This document shows positions 23,346 to 35,745 of a DNA stretch of 64,000 nt, one piece after another (the stretch's first letter is position 1; each line of letters starts with the position of its first letter). Under the pieces are notes generated by a model. The model saw only the letters and a program-made list of their open reading frames with translations, was not told the origin of the DNA and searched no databases. The DNA comes from Zoroaster sp. YZ-2022 (lineage: Eukaryota; Echinodermata; Asteroidea; Forcipulatida; Zoroasteridae). The stretch covers positions 93,979,588 through 94,043,587 of the forward strand of contig CM055816.1 in NCBI GenBank assembly GCA_029582265.1, written 5' to 3'. A program made the translations under genes and the position numbers.

Positions 23346-26300
23346 GGTTCCAAAGTAAAGGGCCTGACTATACCACTTTGAAGGGGCCCAAAACTATTGT
23401 TTGTTAGGTTGGGACACAACTGACACTTTCCACATAACAATTTCCAAAGATTTTATTTCGTAAGCGACTATGCGTATTTACTTCAAAGTCCATTTTACCA
23501 TATGCATTACAACAGCACAACAACGATGTACTAGGTGCGATGTACCGGCACATCGCAATTCAAGGCTGCGGGCTATGTTTACAGGGTTTGGGGAGTCCGG
23601 ACGATTGATTGCCCAATAAAATAGCAGAGAAAGATGTTGCTGTGACGACTAGCTAAGTTAAGTGGCAGTATCATCACAGCGGCGTAGCCACAGGGGGCCC
23701 TTTGGGTGGAGGGGGCACGTGCCCCACAAATTTCCAGTGTCCCCCACGAAAAATCCTGATTAGTGCCCTCAAAAGAAAAGACAAAGAACAGTAGAAAAAG
23801 ATACCCCTGGGCCCCCAATGAAAGCAATTTATTGGCCCCTCCTGCTGGATCGCTAGAAGGTTGGATTGTACTGGATCGAGTCACAAAGTTTATTTTTTAA
23901 ATGTTTTAATTTATTTATTAAATTTATTTGCACTAGGGTATGCCCAAACAGTTAACTGATTTCAATTGACCTGCATACTCACATACAATTAATACACCTA
24001 CAAAAATTCATGTTTGTTTCTCATGGTTGCCATGGCAACCGTTAATTTGAACAGGTCCAACTGAATTTCCACTTTTTGTTAAAATACTATTATTTTTTAC
24101 GTTTAAAAATTTAATATTTGTTTTCGGGTTTCATGTCAATTTTTTAAACTCTGAATTTGGGACATCACTGAGTCAAGTGTGACCACTTTCAGTACATTCT
24201 GGGAACAATTCCTAATATGGCTGCCATGCAGAGCTGTTACATCTATTTCCCCCAAAAGCACATTTAAATTTTTTCAGAATTTTAATAAATAGTATCATGG
24301 ATGTTACATTTTCTGCCTTTATTGTACTTTTGGGTTTAAAAAATAAATCCCATTTTTGTTACAAAATCTTTTAAAAATCATGTTTTGGAACAATAGCGCC
24401 CTTTAGCGGTGAATTAGATGAACTAAGATTGTTGGTTTTATTGAAGATACATTTGTGCTACATTTCATGGGCACGATAAACATTGAGGAAGTTATGGGGA
24501 AAATACTATTTGTGGCAACAATTAAAGAAAATTACAAAAATTGGTATATGCGCTCTTTAACGGTGATTTATGAAAGTTTTCATGGCCTCATTAGATAGAT
24601 CGCGCCAAAACCGAACATGCTCGCAAAGTTTTATGCGGAAAATCAGCTGTTAAATACAGAAATGAATTATACATTTATGACAATATAATAATTCGCTGAT
24701 AATGAGAACAGTGGAAAAACACTCAAAAATCCTTTTGGGGAACAGAAAACACTGGGGAAAATTCCTATCTGGCCTGAATTTCTGGCAAGAGTCAACCCTT
24801 TAAATCAGTTATGTTTCTTTTTAAAAAGTAATGTGGAGTTCTTTTGACAAGGATCTTGTAGATCCAATCTGAATATCCTTTTCAATGAGGAGTCAGTTGA
24901 ATTTCAAAGTGTTTTGCAAATTTTCCTAGTGGGGGCAATTAAGGTACTTTTATTCTTATCAACCCCTCAGATTGAGACTGCGCGGTGCAATTCAGATAAA
25001 GACAGTCATAAGCCATTCTGGAAGTGGGGCCCAAACAAATAACCAGAAACCTAGTGTTAACGAAAGCTGATAAAGAACTACAAGTTCCTCAACCATCTGA
25101 CTGTAGCCTCATTTTTAAACATATATGTTCTGTCAGCTATCATTTGATAAATTTGGATTAATCGACGAAGAAAGAGTTTCAGTCAATCTGTATATCCAGT
25201 CAAATATCTTTAAAAGATTTTAGCGTTGAAAAAAAACTAAGAATAAGAAAGCATAATTGACAAACCTTCATGAAAAAAAGGAAAGTCGTTTTTTGCAAAG
25301 TTATCCTAGTCCTACAGGAAAGACACCACAAAGTATCCGTATTTTAAGTGTAACTTTTTAAATGTGAATAGTCAAAAAATTCACTGTCTCATGTAGTGAA
25401 CGAGAATGCAGATTCTGTAGAAATTCCAAGAAAATGTCATATACAAATACTTTCTAAGCAAACATATAAACTAATAGTACTTGCAGGATATGGTGTCACT
25501 ATTATTAATGTCAGATATTACATTTGAATATGGTGATTCACTTGGATGGGTTATATCTTATCTTGCGATTGGGATGTGTTGAAAGTTTCAAGAGGTCATT
25601 ATGAACATTTACTGGGATGTTGGGCTCAAGAAGGTGAAGCCAAAATAACGCAGAAGCAGGAATTATTTTAAAGTTGTGGTAGTTTCCAAATGACACACAT
25701 ATTTGCTTCGGCAAGTGTACGAGCTAGCATATGCATCAGTTTCAAATATTCAGAATCAGACAATGATTATTATACCTCCAAGTGTATATTATGAGTGATA
25801 TCATAAGTGCCCCATGTGATGTAATTTCTAATGACTGTGAGACGGGAAGATTTTCAAGCTTTATTGATGGTGAAACATAATGTGACCACTTCCATGATAG
25901 TACCACTTTTGGTAAAGGTTTTTAAAATTTTGGCACAGAAATGTGCTAGAAATGTTTACTCAGGGAGAACTGTTGTCCTAAGCATACAACTATTATTTAT
26001 TTCAATTCAAAGTGGCAATTGGAATGGAATACGGCTGCCTTGAAAGCGTTGGCTTTCCATGCATTTGACAAAATTATTCTGCCCAATCCACCTGCAAAGC
26101 TGCTCACATGTTGGTACCTTCTGTCTCAAAATTTAAGGCCCTTTTTCGTATACAGAGTATGGGAAATTGATGAGGTAATATGAATGTTAATCAATAAATA
26201 TTGTAAAAAGGCTCTCTCACAGTCTACCAGTTGATATGGATAAAAGTATAACCCCGATTCATATCAGTCAAAAACTTGATAGAACATTCAGTTATTTTCA

Positions 26301-29300
26301 ACTGCCCAACACTTAACTGTATTTTTGAGAAAATGCAACAAAAGCATTGTTTTTACCACTGATCTCAGTTTTATTTCAAGTATTTTAATATGCTGCAGCA
26401 ACCTTCTTAATTTTAGTGATATTGAAGAGATCTACCTCAGTCTGTATATCCAGTCAAATATTTCGAAAGATTCTAGCGCTGGAAAAGAATAATAAAGCAC
26501 AATTGGCAAAACTTTCATGGAAACGTCACTAAAAGGCAAATAAAGATGAGACCCAGCTGCCTTGTGGTAAATTTTGCGTCAGTTTCCTCGTAATCACCAA
26601 GGGCTATTTGTAGACCTGACGGGCTGCCTTATAAAGGCTCCAGGTTATTTGCGAAATGTTTGGCAAAAAGATACACTGATAAATCTATCGGCGAAAAACC
26701 CTTTTAAATTTTCAGAAGATGAGAAGGTGCGCTTGATCGTTGATCATCGTTGGATCTAATCGTTATTTGAAATTTTTCCAAAAATGACACTGGATGTCAC
26801 ACCTGGTCTCCATCGCGTGGAACCATAATAATACCAAACTTCCAGAAACTAAATGGATCATATTTCTTAACAATAGACAAAAATAAACGGCTGCTTTGTA
26901 ACTATTTATCAAAGATGACCAACCCAAATTTTGGCCTGACTGAAGAAAATGATTCGCATGACTTTTCAGGAGTTACCAAGAAAGTATATTGGTTACGAGT
27001 GCCCAGAGTTGATGCGTCATCAAAAGTTGAATCTTCATGAGGCCACACCGCGTTCGAAATGAGCAACTCTTCTTAAGACTTTCGTTAAATGTAATGAAAA
27101 CTATTTTGATTATTATGTGCTGTTAGCCAGCAATAACTGTTGGGTATCTTTGGACACACAGTTTAGTTAAATGGACACCATGTTTTTCAAAGAATTTAGA
27201 ATTCATTTATTTTCAAATCCTGGCTTATACATTTTTTAAGATGTTACATGTACACAATGAATTGTGTAACTGGCACCAATCATCCCGAGAAATTAACGTC
27301 TGAAATGCCTTCATCGTCAAGAAAAATTGAGTTTAAAGCTGATTGTATTTTATTTCATTTTGTAACTGTTAGGGATTCCAAAAAGTCAGGGCCGATAACC
27401 TTTATTTTGAAATTTTCCAATGCGTTTTCTGATGTTTTCTAGGGAAACTGGATGATTGGGAAATTAAAAAAATCAAAAAAAAAATGTACCATCCCTTCAA
27501 CACATGAGTCCTGTTCAAACATATCAGAGAGGTTACATCTAAGTCATCAATATACATGTACAGAAACCAACCTGCAAAATTTTTTAAACCCCAAATTGCT
27601 CCATTAATGTTATTTAAATTTCTGTGAAAGTTGTGAACATGATTTACGATTATAATCGTATTTTAAAGGGACACCTGTCAAACAGGGATGAACAGGGCAG
27701 GAAATCAGAGTGCTAGTTTTACATTAATTCAGTGACTGAAAATAATTTCTATGACAAGGTCATATTACCGCTGTTTCCAACAACACCAGTCGTGTGTTCA
27801 TCTTTAAATAGACACGATTCCATGTCCTGTTGGTCGTGATGATATTGTCCTCGTAAAATACGATCGTGACGATATTTGTGTTGTTGAAAAATACTATTCC
27901 AGTGTAGGTTCTACTTCTGGGTCGTCTTTGCAAAGTGCCGTTTTAAAATGTACATTACCAATCAGCGGTCGATTTTTTTTCATGCCAGAATACAGAGTAT
28001 AATAATGACTTAAGAACATTTATTACATCTACTGTCTATTTAATTTCATCCACCTCATTTATTTGTCTACTTATTTTGGGAAAATTGACCGTATTTATTA
28101 TTCTTGGTGTTACTTTTGATGTGTTGATGAAGTGGAAAATATATGTTTACTTTAGAATCGTAAGGCGTATTCCCCAAGTTAATTGTTCCTTTTAGGTGTT
28201 CGGGCGGTCTGAAATACCTATTGTTTTTTGTACGTTTTTTTTTACTTCTTCTTCTTCTTTTTTAGGTGTTCGAGCACAAGAAATAATTTATTGTTTTTGT
28301 ACTGTTTTCTTTTTTGTTTACTTCTCTCAGTGGCGATTGTCCGGTAACAAAGGCATCCTTGCTAAGCATATACAGCCCTTCAAACTTAACACATGAACAG
28401 AACATAACAAGCTGACGAAACCAAATCAACTTTGATGCTATTTTTCTATCACTGAATGTTTTTTTCGAGGCATTTAATTCGAACCAAAAACAAAAAGCAG
28501 ACGATGAAACGAAAATTTAACAAAGCTATACACTTTTCCCAAATTGACGCACCTCGCATTTTTGGAATCCTTCGTGTTACCACTGTGCATTAGTATTTTC
28601 AATTGGTGGCAATTTCGCAGGCGGAAACTGCAATGTGTCACTTCGCGCTGTATCCTCGAAAATCATATACACGTCACTTCGCGCGCAGTGGATATCATGT
28701 CGCGACACGTCGGCAATCCTATCATTGAACTGTCTTTTGTTGCATGTTTCTCGTCAGTATCTTTTGTAAGTAGAACAAAAACATTATTCTTAAGGCTCAC
28801 ACTGTTGGCAATGGAACAGACATTTGTAGAAAAACCCATTTAGTTTCAAGTGTTTGACAGTTTCACAAAGAAGTTATATTTTCGTGGGTCCTTGTGTTGT
28901 TTTTGCATCGGTCATGGATATTGTGGGGAGCTGGCAATATGACTACCAGTATAGCTAGGGCCAAAATGAGGAAAATGTTTATTACTAGGATTGATAGACC
29001 ATCGATCAACCATGGAGAAAGGTATAGACTGAATAAACCGGTGCTAGCAGCATCTACCTGGACAGGTGGATTCTGGGTATCTTAATCATGATCAATATTA
29101 ATTTGTATTGCTATCGGTAGACATATAACAATGAATTAACATGATGTACATGTGTACATAATGAACACAATCATGACAATGTCCCTTCTATTTTGGGTTT
29201 TAGATTCTTATATCGCATTTTTATTTGGTTGGGAACATGCCTAATGTCCAAATTAATTTGTCCAAAGTGCTTTTTATCTTAGAAAAAAAATTATAAAACA

Positions 29301-30076
29301 AATTATTGAAAAATTCAAGAAGTTACCACATGACATAACTTTATGAAACACGAGGGGAGCACCTATTTATTTAATAAATTTTCACAGATTTTCACATACA
29401 TTTTTCAAAGAGATCTAATGTTAAAAGTGTTACAGGGGTTGAAGTTAATGTTCATTATCAAATACCAATGATGAACATTTCTATTTAGTTTTAATGGTTG
29501 TTTATTACAAAAATTAAGGTTTAGTATAATTTGTTATTATTTTTGCTATAGCAGTACTGGCATTTCAGTCCAAGAGAAGGGGTGTATCTGATAACCACCT
29601 TTCCAATCCATGTCAGTTAAACAACATTTATTTAAATTCTAAGCCCTTTACTCCTATTTTCAATCTTAAATCTTTTAGAAAGGACAGGAAACATCTTGCA
29701 ACTTCAGCTATGCAGAATTGATGCTGGGTGATTTTCGGACATAATGAAGCACCAGTCGTCAGGTCAATGGAATTGGTAATTTGGGCCCCTTATGTTGTTA
29801 TTGCTGCTTGTTTCCTGCCCTCCCCTTCCCCCAGTTTTTGAATTCTATAGTGCTGCAAATGATAGACCAAATAATTTTTTGAAAAACAAATGTGTTGGTT
29901 CATCACCAGTGGCAGCAGTACATGCCATCACCAAGACCTTGGGGGAGGCAAGGGCAGACAGATTTATTCCCAAATTACTGATTCCAATGACAACCCCTGA
30001 ATATCACCTATTCTGAACTGTCACTAAATCGTACATACAGAGCGTACATTTATTATAAATGTAGATTGGATTCTAG
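23346..30076. other. Long AT-rich intergenic stretch, no recognisable gene
   Basis: It has mobile-element debris only. A hAT-type left end CAGCGGCGTAGCCAC occurs at 23679. A repeat with GGTTGCCATGGCAACCGTTA at 24025 recurs at 49738. A TTAA-MITE relative lies at about 27655-27850. Open frames at 25831-26043, 26574-26759, 28196-28396 and 28894-29085 (plus) show no motif I recognise. The region could hold decayed retroelement sequence that I cannot classify by eye. Confidence 0.4.
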
Positions 30077-31080
30077 TTTTCTTGTCAACAAAGGATCATG
30101 GTTGTCTATTTACACTGAAGTCACTTTCACTTGTTACACATGTAAGACCGTGTACACTCATTTCTAGATTGTTTTACAAGTATAAACAAGGTCAACAAAG
30201 TGGAGGGGAGGGAATGTAAACCACAAAAGTCAAGTTATGAAACCCAACAGACAGTTAAAATAAACATGTATTTCATTGCTTTATTGGCAATTTCATAAGC
30301 ATCCACATACAACCTTTTGATTATTTCAATGTCTAAACAATTTATGTACAAATGGCATCTGATCTTTACAGACATTTTGCCAATCATGTGTACAACCTTG
30401 AAAAGTAAAAATCGGGATGTAGAATTTGTTTTCAAATTTTATAAATAATTTTTTTATTATTTGCAGTATAGGTGAAAATCAAAGACATGCTTTATAAGCA
30501 TGTCACAATAAGGAGATGCTTGATTTACAGTGTTATCATTGTCAATTTATCATTATATTTTTTGTTATAAACTTAACCTGAAAGTGAAGTATATTATAAA
30601 TAAAGATTAAATTTATTTTTGTACAAGGTACTTAATACCAAGAGATAAATACCAATGTTGGCTTCCATTTAAATCTAAAATTGAAAGTGCTTTTCCATAA
30701 AACAAAGTGAAAAGGGCAACCAATTATCAGATTTTGATCCAGTGGATATATATTCTGTTTTCTTTGTCAACAAAGAATCATGGTTGGTTCTATTTACACT
30801 GAAGTCATTTCACTTGTTACATGTGTAAGGCTACGTACACTCATTTCTAGATTAGTGTCATAAGTAGGTTAAATAGGTCAACAAAGTGGTTTCAATTGAT
30901 TGTGGGGAGGGAAGTGTATAACCACAAAAGTCAAGTCATGAAAACCCAACAGAGAGTTAAAAATAATATGTATTTCATTGCTTTATTAGCAAATTTATGT
31001 ACAAAATGGCATCTGATCTTTAGGGTTGTAATTCCAGTATGGATGCAGCTACAGACATTTTGCCAATCATGTGATTTTTC
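30077..31080. repeat. Direct duplication, period about 680 bp
   Basis: About 30077-30400 and 30757-31080 share the same ordered blocks: GTCAACAAAG, ATCATGGTTG, TTTACACTGAAGTCA, ACTCATTTCTAGATT, CACAAAAGTCAAGT, ATTTCATTGCTTTATT, GGCATCTGATCTTTA, ACATTTTGCCAATCATGTG. The second copy runs straight into the CCGGAAGT repeat pair. Confidence 0.85.
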
Positions 31081-31290
31081 GTACACAGACGTGACCCCAA
31101 TCCGACTTCTCTCCTTCCGGTCGAAACCGGAAGTTGAAAATTTCAAAAATCATATCTCAATGAACCACAGAAAATATTTTTCACAATCTTTTGCATCATC
31201 TTAAAGACCTTGAACTAAGTGCTCACATTTCTACACAGACATGACCTAATTTGACCTTTTCCTTCCGGTCGAAAACAGAAGTTTAAATGA
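31080..31290 (+). repeat. CCGGAAGT hairpin repeat, tandem pair
   Basis: Copies lie at about 31082-31136 and 31238-31286, spaced about 156 bp. The first holds CTTCCGGTCGAAACCGGAAG, a perfect 8-bp stem with a CGAA loop. Confidence 0.8.
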
Positions 31291-32550
31291 ACAACTTTTC
31301 AGAAGTAGCACTGCTCTATTGTTGGACATATTATAATACTTTTAAGAGTGACAGTTTCAAAAAAGATCATTCCTGGTGATTATTTTCAATTAGTTACCAT
31401 GTGTTAATACCTTGACCAACAAAATAAACTATAACCCTAACCACCCCAAATCCATCAAAATCCTGAAAGGGCACTTTTGGAAAAAATCAGCACTTGCTTT
31501 AAAAATGGATCTTTAATAATGGAGATTTATCAGGATAATTTCAAAAGTATTACTTGTATGTAGCGTTGCAGCACAAACATAACGTTGTACACATGGGCCA
31601 AGAATATTCAACATTTATGGTGTGTGAATAAGCATGGAAATGATGCTTGTTTTAGGGAACTTACAGTAAATTTTTCTATAGTGTAGCAATGAAGATGGAT
31701 GCTGGACCAATTTATTTTTTTAGTTTACATGTATGTATGAATGGGATGAATAGCCGACATCTCAAAAATTAATCACTTCATTTGATTTATTAGATTCATG
31801 GGTACCACTCTGAGTGGTAACAATGCTTCCATGCCATTTGCAGGGCTGAGAAAAGAAAATGAGAAGAAACAGAAACATCAAGGTAGGTGTAAATATTGAA
31901 AATCTAACCAAGTTTCAAGTATGCAGTAAGCTTGGGCGATATCTATTTTTTTCATCCACGATAATATATTTGGCAAACATATATCGCGATTTTCGGTAAT
32001 ATCGCACTTTTTTTGCATTCATGCATGATTGCTTTAGGAGTCGATAACCACAGTGGTATAAAATTACTCTACAAGTGTCACAATAAATTGGTAAATTCAT
32101 TTGCTGAGCGTGCATATACTCCTGAAGTAGTTTCTGCTTTGTTTCTCATTTCTGCAGCTCAAAAGACTGTTCTGATTTTGTTTCCACAAAATGTCTCACC
32201 CTTGACTCACAATATCGATTTTTTTATCGTGATATATTTGTATCTTCGCGGATTCGCCGATATGCCGATACAACTTAAAAAAGGTTCTCGATATTGTAAT
32301 CGAACAGCAAAGGTATCGCGATATTCGATATTATCGTGTTTATCGCCCAAGCTTTCAGTATGCAGTGTAAAATTGTTTCTAGTTATATGTTGCTTTTCGT
32401 TTCTTTCTCATCTGTTTACCTTGTCTTGTGTGTGTACTTACACTCTTTCTCTCTTTCTGTCTACGATGTCCATTCCCTTACCCTTATTCCTCTATTTCTA
32501 TTAAATATTTTATCGATTCTTTCTTTCACATATATTCAGGTCAAGATGTG
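31291..32550. other. Intergenic, no gene seen
   Basis: No supported coding sequence. ATATCG/CGATAT words recur at about 31935-32345. Confidence 0.4.
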
Positions 32551-32554
32551 TGGA

Positions 32555-32957
32555 GTGTCGTAATGAGCGGTTCAGCTAACTGAACTCAAGTTCCTGGGTG
32601 TTGCCAGCAGGTGGGTGTGGGTTCGAGGTCCCTGTCGTGAAACTTGTGTCCTTGAGGCAAGGTACTTAACCAATCAAGCTTCTGTCCTTCGGATGGGACG
32701 TAAAGCCGTAGGTCCCGTGTGTTGTGTAGTGCACGTAAAAGAACCCAGGATACTTATCGTGAAAGTGTTTCTGGTTTGATTTGGCTGCAAATTGCGCCAC
32801 CGCGCTCTCCCATTGTGGGCGCTTGGATTATTCACATTATAATTCCTTCTTTACAAATCCCACATCTGGTTGTTTATCTTTGTTTCAGCGCCTTGAGTAC
32901 CTTATAGGTAGATACGTGCGCTATATAAGACTTCGTTATTATTATTATTATTATTAT
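32555..32957 (+). mobile_element. tRNA-derived SINE (copy B), longer variant
   Basis: The head contains GTGGGTTCGAGGTCCC and TGTGTCCTTGAGGCAAG. The middle has the widely conserved CCTTCGGATGGGACGTAAAG and GTGCACGTAAAAGAACCCAG core, absent from copies A and C. The tail is GCGCCTTGAGTACC, GTGCGCTATATAAGAC and (ATT)n. Confidence 0.85.
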
Positions 32958-32989
32958 GAGGTTGAGCGGTGAGAATGCAGCACTGAACC

Positions 32990-33600
32990 CCAGAGAAGAA
33001 AACCGTGGTCTTCATCAGAGTTCCTCCCTGACAAACCGAGAAAAATTGAGGAAAAAAAACTGTGATAAGTATTCACAGTGCCAAACCTTGATTGCATGCC
33101 AACTGTTTGAAGCAGCCCAACGGAAGGATGAGAGGTTACTTTTGCAAATCGAAGATAAAGATCTTGTGGGTTTCTTTGCTATAATGAGTATGTACCCAAT
33201 TCTTGACAAGGCCAGATCCATCAGACGAAATACCTATTTGGTACAATGGATGCATAAATAAACTTATGTGAAGAAGTCATCCAGAAGAATAATAAAAACA
33301 ATGAAATTCTTTTCACAAAGTCTTTCACATCGTAACTTCATCAAGTGCGTACAAGAAGTGGAGGAGTTGACTGCAGTAATTACAGGTCTCACAATCTGGA
33401 AAAACACATCTGAAAAGTACATTTCCTACGCTGGTAATTCATAGATCATTTACTAAGAATACAATTGACTTGGTGTACAGCCAATCTCTTGCTGCAAAAG
33501 AACTGGTAGAGACTGCAGTTGGCTCAGATACATTATGTACTGATACTGATATAGACAGCAGTGAAGGTGCTGGAGAAGCAGAGATTTTCACATGAAAGTG
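32990..33600 (+). pseudogene. Remnant of a transposon-type ORF of unknown family
   Basis: Just after the SINE tail a plus-strand frame encodes REKLRKKNCDKYSQC, TLIACQLFEAAQRKDERLLL and QIEDKDLV, which has the look of a Cys/His-containing domain found in invertebrate transposon-associated proteins. It breaks after about 33180. Further pieces in other frames include KELVETAVGSDTLCT near 33500-33540. The 5' end is cut by the SINE. It directly precedes the inverted large repeat, so it may be that element's coding region. Family assignment is not possible by eye. Confidence 0.4.
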
Positions 33601-34965
33601 CATATCTTCACACACTCTTCAATGCATCAGCTGTACTATATAATACACTTATAATGAAGAAATAACATGGCATTACAGCTGCCCTCAGCCATCAACTTCA
33701 GATGACTTATCCTTGCAGACTGCTTAACAAATGAGCCAGTAATTTTAAATTACCCGCTTTGTTCATCTTTACACTAGGACACTGATTCCATTACCCGTTG
33801 AAAGTCTACTCTGATTGAGACAATGTTGCCTCTCTTTAACCATTATCTTTAATTAAAAATTATGTTGACTTTCTTTCATGCACCAGTAAAAGTATTTTTA
33901 AGTGCCAAAGATTTAACAATACTACAAATCCAATTAATGCTAGGGACTCCAGGTTCACTTATTTTATTTTGTACTTCCGAAAAAATTATTCTTTTCATTG
34001 CAAATTAGACCTAGAAGATTGGATAACCTTATCCTGTGTATGAAATGGATTATTATTGATAGGTGCAAAAATGGATGAAAAAGGAGTATCACGACCATGA
34101 CAAAATAAAGCAGAAGTGTCATTCAAAGATAATGCCATTTTCTTTATTTAAATATCTTATTAATTTTGTGTATTAACGAAGAATGTGTTTGATCAATTTA
34201 AATATTTACACAAACGTTGACAATTAATAACCAATAATTTACTTTTTAAAGATGTAGAGAAAGATTCACAAATTGGTCTTTGATGGTAGCAGGGTTAGAT
34301 CCAGGGTTGCCTAAAGAGGGTGGAGCTCAAGGTAAGGAGATGGGATGGAAAAAGAAACCCCAAAATATTGAAATGTATGGACAATTTAGGTTTTTCACAT
34401 GATCAATTAAGTTGGAATACTACCCACGACACCATAAATCCCACCTGGGGAGTAATGGGTAGAGAATTGGGGGTCAGACGTTCATTTAGCAGTCGGGTTC
34501 AGACCTTTCCACATGCAATATTTTTTAACTGGTTCATTTCTTTACAATAACATCAAATATTTCCCAAATATGGAATCCCTTTCCAAACTCTTCCCTACCT
34601 CACTGGACCGATTTCACAGATTAGTAGGGAAACATACAAACATAGCCTATGTGAACTATTCAATTATACAAAATCCCCATTGAAAGGTACAGTTTTCTAA
34701 GAATGGCCGAAAAGAGGCGCTATTTTCATGTCATAGTTCAAATGCAAATATCTGCCAAACTGGCAAGTTTTGTGAGTGGATTTATATATTTGAATTTACA
34801 TGTAATTATCTATTAAACTGTTTCTACGCTCATGCCTGATATGCGTCAAGAAACACAATTTCTGAATGCATTTCATTGCACGCTCCGTGGTCTAGTAGTC
34901 TGAAGTCCAAGTCACATGCTGAACTTAACTCCATAGCAGTAGTCTCTTGTCAAGTCGCACTGATT
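33590..34965 (+). repeat. Large dispersed repeat, copy 1 (inverted partner at 54790-56110)
   Basis: The sequence from TTATAATGAAGAAATAACAT near 33650 through GACTTGACTT-complement near 34950 is present in reverse at 54790-56110. Shared blocks include GGTTGCCTAAAG, GAGATGGGATGG, CCAAACTGGCAAG and GCACGCTCCGTGGTCTAGTA. Neither copy encodes an intact protein. Confidence 0.9.
33735..33855 (-). mobile_element. TTAA-type MITE remnant (same family as 49865-50039)
   Basis: Read in reverse it starts AGGCAACATTGTCTCAATCA and continues through a CAGAGTAGACTTTCAACGGG and GGACACTGATTCC-type block shared with the complete copy at 49865-50039. The same insertion is present in the inverted large-repeat copy at about 55940-56060, so it predates that duplication. 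Confidence 0.6.
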
Positions 34966-34969
34966 TTTT

Positions 34970-35180
34970 CGTACACAGACGTGACCCTAATCCGACCTCT
35001 CCTTCCGGTCGAAATCGGAAGTTGAAAATTTCAAAAAAATCATATCTCTCATGAACTACAAAAGATATTTTCACAGTCTTTTGCATCGTCTTTTAAAAAC
35101 CTTGAACTATGTCACATTTCGTACACAGACATGACCCTCAATTTGACCTCTCCTTCCGGTCAAAACGGAAGTTTAAGTGA
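34970..35180 (+). repeat. CCGGAAGT hairpin repeat, second tandem pair
   Basis: Copies lie at about 34971-35028 and 35127-35175, again spaced about 156 bp. Each reads TACACAGACGTGACCCTAAT-like text, then CCTTCCGGTCGAAAtCGGAAG. Confidence 0.8.
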
Positions 35181-35574
35181 TCAACTTTTCAGAAGTACTG
35201 TATCTGCACGGCCCATTGCGTGAACGGCCTTGACACACACAGACAAGAGTCATAATATACAGTGTTTAAACCAGCACACTATTACATTCACTGTACACAG
35301 CAGTATCTAATTAGAATATAATGCATCGCCTGGCACATTCGGGTCCAAACAGTTACGGTAATTTCACTGTCGTTGTCCTTTATTTCAAGCTCTTATTTTT
35401 GTACACAGTTTTGGAATTGTTAACGCTTGTTCTAAATTCTAGAGTGAATTGACAGATCGTTTTTGGCATTCATGACTTCAATTACCTGATCTTGAAATAT
35501 GATGTTTCACATCTTTTCGCGATTGATGCAGTCAAATTACAAATTGTCTTTTTCTTTTATTATTTTATCGTCTC

Positions 35575-35745
35575 TAATTAAATTTAATTTTGCAAATGGA
35601 ATAATGTGTATAGTTTTAAAACGAATAACATCAACAACTTCCAACAATGATTGTTTAATAACCAAGGTGGCAGAAAAAGCATCTAGAATAACAAAATCGT
35701 TAGTAACTTTTTCCCAAAAATTGTTGGGTATTTATTTTTAAATAT
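35575..35745 (+). repeat. Dispersed repeat, copy 1 (copy 2 at 38243-38400)
   Basis: Both hold AATTTAATTTTGC, AATGGAATAATGTGTATA, CAATGATTGTTTAATAACC and TCTAGAA in the same order with small indels. Confidence 0.8.

Noticed and set aside
24700..29090. Several 60-100-codon frames (25831, 26574, 28544, 28894 plus)
   Set aside because: I considered decayed Pao/Gypsy polyprotein pieces, but could not align any catalytic or HHCC motif.
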